A DNA stretch of 64,000 nucleotides from an uncultured Flavobacteriaceae bacterium (GTDB lineage: Bacteria; Bacteroidota; Bacteroidia; Flavobacteriales; Flavobacteriaceae). The DNA is taken from positions 1 through 64,000 of the forward strand of contig CANLXN010000008.1 of NCBI GenBank assembly GCA_947495135.1. The letters are read 5' to 3'. The position numbers were made by a program, and so were the translations under genes. Of the stretch, positions 60,731 through 64,000 are shown piece by piece; position 1 is the stretch's first letter, and every line of letters begins with the position of its first letter. Under the pieces are notes generated by a model. It made no database searches, was not told the origin of the DNA, and saw only the letters and a list, made by a program, of their open reading frames with translations.

Positions 60731-60798
60731 CGCAATACATGAAGGTTTAAACCATAAATTACGTATTTATACCTATAGGACGGGGGAAATAGGCCATT

Positions 60799-60806
60799 TA
60801 CCTTTG
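60799..60806 (+). promoter_or_regulatory. -7 promoter element of small exported protein gene
   Basis: TACCTTTG matches TAnnTTTG. It contains the TTG at 60804, so ATG 60825 is the better start. Confidence 0.45.
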
Positions 60807-60824
60807 ACTACAACCTCTTATGTT

Positions 60825-61037
60825 ATGAAATCGACTCGTATATTTAGAAAAGTACAGTTTGCTTGGCTCTTATTGCTAATAGTTTGTTTGACGTTCGCCA
60901 ATTGCAGACAGGTGGAAGAAACGACCGTTGAAACTCAGGTCACTTCAATCACTATTGAAGATGAAGGAATGGAATATACCCAAAGGGATACGCTCATTTC
61001 TCATCCAGAAGAACTTCATCCAGTATTAGTAAGGTAA
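60825..61037 (+). CDS. Small exported protein, possible lipoprotein
   Basis: From ATG 60825 the 70-residue product begins MKSTRIFRKVQFAWLLLLIV and continues CLTFANCRQ, a basic N-terminus and hydrophobic core ending in Cys27. The residues before that Cys (FAN) depart from the usual lipobox, so lipidation is uncertain. The remainder is acidic and Thr-rich. The start was moved from a TTG inside the -7 box. It lies 94 bp after the coiled-coil gene and faces the M14 peptidase gene with a 15-bp gap. No family recognised. Confidence 0.6.
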   Translation: MKSTRIFRKVQFAWLLLLIVCLTFANCRQVEETTVETQVTSITIEDEGMEYTQRDTLISHPEELHPVLVR

Positions 61038-61052
61038 CTAAATGCTAGCGAT

Positions 61053-63554
61053 TTAGAGCCTTGCTACATTCGAATTCACAAAAAACAGGCTATTTACGAA
61101 GAATAACTTCCCATTCTCCCAAAACGACCTAAATAGTACGTCGTCTACCATATAGACAACACTTCCTTGTCCCATTCGGGCTTCCCCAAAAACAAGAGAG
61201 TTCTTTAGTTTGCTTTTAGCATCGCTTCCTGAGAATCCAGCTACACTTACCGCATCGTCTTTGATGTATCCAACATTGTAACCGTTTTCCAAAAATTGAT
61301 AAGATGCACTTCCTAGCTTAAGACTAAAATAGGTGTCTCCATAGCCAAAAGCCATTGGGTGAGAGGAATCCACAGTCACTTTATAAATACTACCAGTAAT
61401 AAAATTCTTTACACTGTTTCGTTCCCGTTGATCGTACGAAATCAGTTTTTCGTCATCACTTTTCTTATCGTCGTTAGATGGGTCTCCATCCGCGATCTGA
61501 CTTTTATTTTTCTCTAGCTGAAATCCATCTTTTCCACTAAAACTGTTCATCGCATTTGCAATGGCGATCACCTTTCCACCAGATCTAACCCAGTCTTTTA
61601 GTTCTTTGAGTTTATTTTCATTCAATGCGCTACCGTACCAACCTCCTGGCATGACCAATACATCAAAATTTCGTAAGGATCTCCCGCTAAAATTATCGGT
61701 GTCGATAGAAGTTGCTGGGTATTTAAGTTGTGTTTCGAAAAAGTGCCAAATGGCTCCGTAACTAAGCGATGAAACTCCTTTTCCTTTTAGAATTGCAATT
61801 CTGTTTTTGGGAACAAGTTTAACATCAGGAGATCCAAAATCGGTTCTATTATCACTAAAGCTGGTAGCAGTAGGGTAAAGACTTCTACCGTGTTTATTTG
61901 CAATTTTAGTGAGCGTTTCGGCGAAAGCCTCCTTGGTTCGGTTATCGCTTTTTGTAATTATTAAACTTCCCTTGTTGAATTGCTTTCCATTAAAACGAAG
62001 ATCTTTTTCTGAAAAACGTACATGAATGTTATTCTGTAGTACTTCCGAAAGAAATGCAGCATCTTTCAAACTGTTCCATTTCACAATATATCCCGCAACA
62101 TTGGGAGCAACTTGATTCACCTCTCTTAAAGAAGGGTTATTACCATTCGCTGTAATTAACGAGGTGCTGGCTACGCAATCTAGCCCGTAGGCATGTGGGA
62201 TATTCCAAGCAGTAATGTCGTAGGTAAGTGGATCGCTTAACTTGGCGTCTGGTTCAAATAAAACCTTGACCATTTTTCCCTTTGGCTGATTGGTGCTTAC
62301 GACCAAAGCGCCAGATGCATCCATGCTACCACTGCTATTAGTAGCGAAATGATGACCACTCACTTTTCCACCATTAGAAAAACCATATTTAATTTCATGT
62401 TTGTCTAAGAGTTCGGTAAGAGAGTTGATTTTGTCTGGATGTCCATTTAGGACATAACTCTTGTATTTTAAAGCACTATTGTTAAAGAATTTTTTGAATT
62501 CTGTATTGAGACGCTTGGCGTTTTGAGATGAAATTTCTACCGTAGAAAGACCAGTGGTGGTATGATGCGCCACACGATCGACTAAGGTGAGTTCGTATCC
62601 TTCGTCCGTGTCAATTCCCAATCCTGCACGGCCATGACCCGCCTGCTCATAGGTCATTCCAATAGCACCCATAAAGGTAGGGTAGGTGTCTCCATAGCTT
62701 GGGTATAATAAATCAAATCGTTCTCGCGTAAAGAACAACCATCCTTCTTTATCAAAGTAGCGGGCGTGGTTTTTACCAATTTCCACTTGAAATTTTCGTT
62801 GAAAGTCACTTATAATCTCATGGTAAGGTTCTGCTGCTGGCGCGAAATAATAAGGCTCGTTAATGCCTTGTTCATGAAAATCTACATGAATATGGGGCAA
62901 CCATTGGTTGTATATTTTAAGGCGTTGTTGGCTCTCTATTTGCGTAGCCCAAGCCCAATCGCGGTTGAGGTCGAAGAGGTAGTGGTTAGGTCTTCCTCCT
63001 GGCCATGGTTCGTTGTGCTCGGTGGCTACTTGCTTGGTGTCGTAAGGAGTTGCTTTTACCTGGTTGTACCAGTTCGCGTAGCGATCTCGTCCATCTGGAT
63101 TGATACAAGGATCGATAATTACAACTGTATTTTTTAACCATTCCTGCTTTTCGGTAATGAGTTGATGTAAGGTGACCATAGCCGCTTCTGTACTAGAAGC
63201 TTCATTTCCATGGACGTTATAGCTTAACCAGACAATAGCCACCTCCGGATTTGCACTTCCAGTTTCTAAACCAGCGTTTCTAAGATTGTCTTTTCTTATG
63301 GCTTCAATATTCTGTAAGTTTTCTGGAGAGGAAACGATTGCGTATGTTAACGGTCTACGCTCGTTGGTTTTTCCATAGGTTTGATAGGTCACCATATTAC
63401 TATTGGCTGCTACGTGTTCGAAATACTGCACCACATCGGCATGTCGAGAAAATTCGGTACCAATTTCATAGCCGAGGAATTGAGCGGGGGTTTGTAATTG
63501 TGCGAAAAGAGAAGTAGAAATAAATAAAAGAAGTAAGCTAAAAGATCTAATCAT
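61053..63554 (-). CDS. M14-family zinc carboxypeptidase with DJ-1/GATase-like domain
   Basis: The 833-residue protein has a signal peptide (about 1-18) and an M14 catalytic domain with NVHGNEASSTEA (zinc ligands His115 and Glu118), DPCINPDGRDRY, FDLNRDWAW (Arg) and HIHVDFHEQG (third zinc ligand His). Near residues 610-690 a second domain resembles a DJ-1/class I glutamine amidotransferase fold (NFDVLVMPGGWYGSALN, SGGKVIAIANAM). This two-domain form is common among Bacteroidetes M14 proteins. It is probably exported to the periplasm for peptide or peptidoglycan-derived substrates. It is leftward and alone. Confidence 0.9.
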   Translation of the reverse strand: MIRSFSLLLLFISTSLFAQLQTPAQFLGYEIGTEFSRHADVVQYFEHVAANSNMVTYQTYGKTNERRPLTYAIVSSPENLQNIEAIRKDNLRNAGLETGSANPEVAIVWLSYNVHGNEASSTEAAMVTLHQLITEKQEWLKNTVVIIDPCINPDGRDRYANWYNQVKATPYDTKQVATEHNEPWPGGRPNHYLFDLNRDWAWATQIESQQRLKIYNQWLPHIHVDFHEQGINEPYYFAPAAEPYHEIISDFQRKFQVEIGKNHARYFDKEGWLFFTRERFDLLYPSYGDTYPTFMGAIGMTYEQAGHGRAGLGIDTDEGYELTLVDRVAHHTTTGLSTVEISSQNAKRLNTEFKKFFNNSALKYKSYVLNGHPDKINSLTELLDKHEIKYGFSNGGKVSGHHFATNSSGSMDASGALVVSTNQPKGKMVKVLFEPDAKLSDPLTYDITAWNIPHAYGLDCVASTSLITANGNNPSLREVNQVAPNVAGYIVKWNSLKDAAFLSEVLQNNIHVRFSEKDLRFNGKQFNKGSLIITKSDNRTKEAFAETLTKIANKHGRSLYPTATSFSDNRTDFGSPDVKLVPKNRIAILKGKGVSSLSYGAIWHFFETQLKYPATSIDTDNFSGRSLRNFDVLVMPGGWYGSALNENKLKELKDWVRSGGKVIAIANAMNSFSGKDGFQLEKNKSQIADGDPSNDDKKSDDEKLISYDQRERNSVKNFITGSIYKVTVDSSHPMAFGYGDTYFSLKLGSASYQFLENGYNVGYIKDDAVSVAGFSGSDAKSKLKNSLVFGEARMGQGSVVYMVDDVLFRSFWENGKLFFVNSLFFVNSNVARL

Positions 63555-63700
63555 TGCGAAGTTTTAATTGAAACGAAAGAATAAAGATACTAGTAATTCG
63601 AATAATATGATAGGTGGAGCGAATTTTAACGAGCTAAGAACCTACTTTTTTTCTAATAAGAACATTCAAATGAGGTTAAGGACAGCCTAAAGTTTTCCTA

Positions 63701-63732
63701 AATTCAGAAATGAGAATTCCTCATTCTGAATT
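63701..63732 (+). promoter_or_regulatory. Inverted repeat upstream of bshC promoter
   Basis: AATTCAGAAATGAG (63701-63714) and CTCATTCTGAATT (63720-63732) are complementary apart from one bulged base, with a 5-nt spacer AATTC. No T-run follows. It lies immediately upstream of the -7 box of bshC and could be an operator. Confidence 0.45.
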
Positions 63733-63739
63733 ATTGCGT

Positions 63740-63747
63740 TATTTTTG
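63740..63747 (+). promoter_or_regulatory. -7 promoter element of bshC
   Basis: TATTTTTG matches TAnnTTTG, 23 bp before the bshC start codon. Confidence 0.45.
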
Positions 63748-63770
63748 AGGTAATATCCGATCAACAATCC

Positions 63771-64000
63771 ATGCCAAAACTCAACTTGCCTTACCATAAA
63801 ACGGGTTATTTTTCAAGATTAATGTGCGATTATCTTTCAGAAGACGCGTCAATCAAAGAATTCTACCACCGATTCCCAAAGCTGTCCGAATTTGGAGAAC
63901 AAATTGCTGAGAAAAAGGCTGCTTTTCCGAAAGAATTGAGAGCTAGCTTGGTAACTCAATTAGAGCAACAATATCGGGGACTTCATATTTCAGAAGCAAC
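63771..64000 (+). CDS. bshC: Bacillithiol synthase BshC, 3' partial
   Basis: The frame starts at ATG 63771 and is open to the window edge, giving 76 full codons. The visible part begins MPKLNLPYHKTGYFSRLMCD and includes YHRFPKLSEFGEQI, resembling the start of flavobacterial BshC, the putative cysteine-adding enzyme that completes bacillithiol. A promoter-like box and an inverted repeat lie upstream. The call rests on the N-terminus only. Confidence 0.75.
   Translation, partial: MPKLNLPYHKTGYFSRLMCDYLSEDASIKEFYHRFPKLSEFGEQIAEKKAAFPKELRASLVTQLEQQYRGLHISEA

Overview
The window comes from a low-GC Bacteroidetes genome, almost certainly a member of the Flavobacteriaceae and probably marine. The evidence is three type IX secretion system (T9SS) cargo proteins (one with a type B, gliding-motility-type C-terminal domain and two with type A domains), PorP/SprF and PorE-like proteins, TonB-dependent receptors with a carboxypeptidase-like N-domain, the small DUF4295 gene beside rpmB-rpmG-ftsY, and many promoter-like TAnnTTTG boxes with no Shine-Dalgarno sequences. 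I saw no rRNA, tRNA, CRISPR array, insertion sequence or phage gene.

Layout. 1-7060: a T9SS surface-protein locus with the 3' end of a repeat-rich adhesin, a PorP/SprF protein and two tandem PorE-like OmpA proteins. 7165-9883: a compact housekeeping run (idi, a 6-pyruvoyl-tetrahydropterin-synthase-like gene, bcp, manA, a small conserved gene). 9885-12995: a leftward group (DUF4369 lipoprotein, DUF819 membrane protein, alpha/beta hydrolase). 13144-15618: S1/P1 nuclease, a small membrane protein, then a leftward lipoprotein-DoxX-AlkB operon; the lipoprotein is only 55 codons. 15715-24744: a large HYR-domain T9SS protein, htpG, a TetR-UbiB pair and KAS III. 24955-32316: an outer-membrane beta-barrel receptor, a CoA-binding protein, a sodium:solute symporter and a BNR-propeller T9SS protein. 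32403-40925: core functions (recR, a glycosyltransferase, a 2-oxoacid dehydrogenase E2, an exonuclease, an FAH hydrolase, an Hpt protein, cinA, rpmB, rpmG, DUF4295, ftsY). 40997-53145: serine hydrolases, rimO, a sialidase-like lipoprotein, membrane proteins, a glycosyltransferase and a second TonB receptor. 53324-54413: an ECF sigma factor with a four-helix membrane partner. 54570-61037: the most accessory-looking stretch, with a cytoplasmic class 3 lipase, a 1462-residue NACHT NTPase, an overlapping membrane-anchored coiled-coil peptide and a small exported protein. 61053-64000: an M14 peptidase and the start of bshC.

How it fits together. The first locus pairs a type B cargo with the PorP/SprF and PorE-type partners that such cargos need for export and attachment. 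Most of the remainder is ordinary chromosomal housekeeping with envelope and nutrient-uptake genes. The best candidate for something undescribed is the lipase-NACHT-coiled-coil stretch: the NACHT gene is preceded by a 60-nt near-continuous hairpin ending in six Ts, directly behind a promoter-like box that also occurs before the lipase gene. A defence role is inference only.

Two methodological notes. Several TTG codons that look like starts lie inside TAnnTTTG boxes, so I moved those starts downstream. Two glycosyltransferases, in contrast, really do appear to start with TTG.
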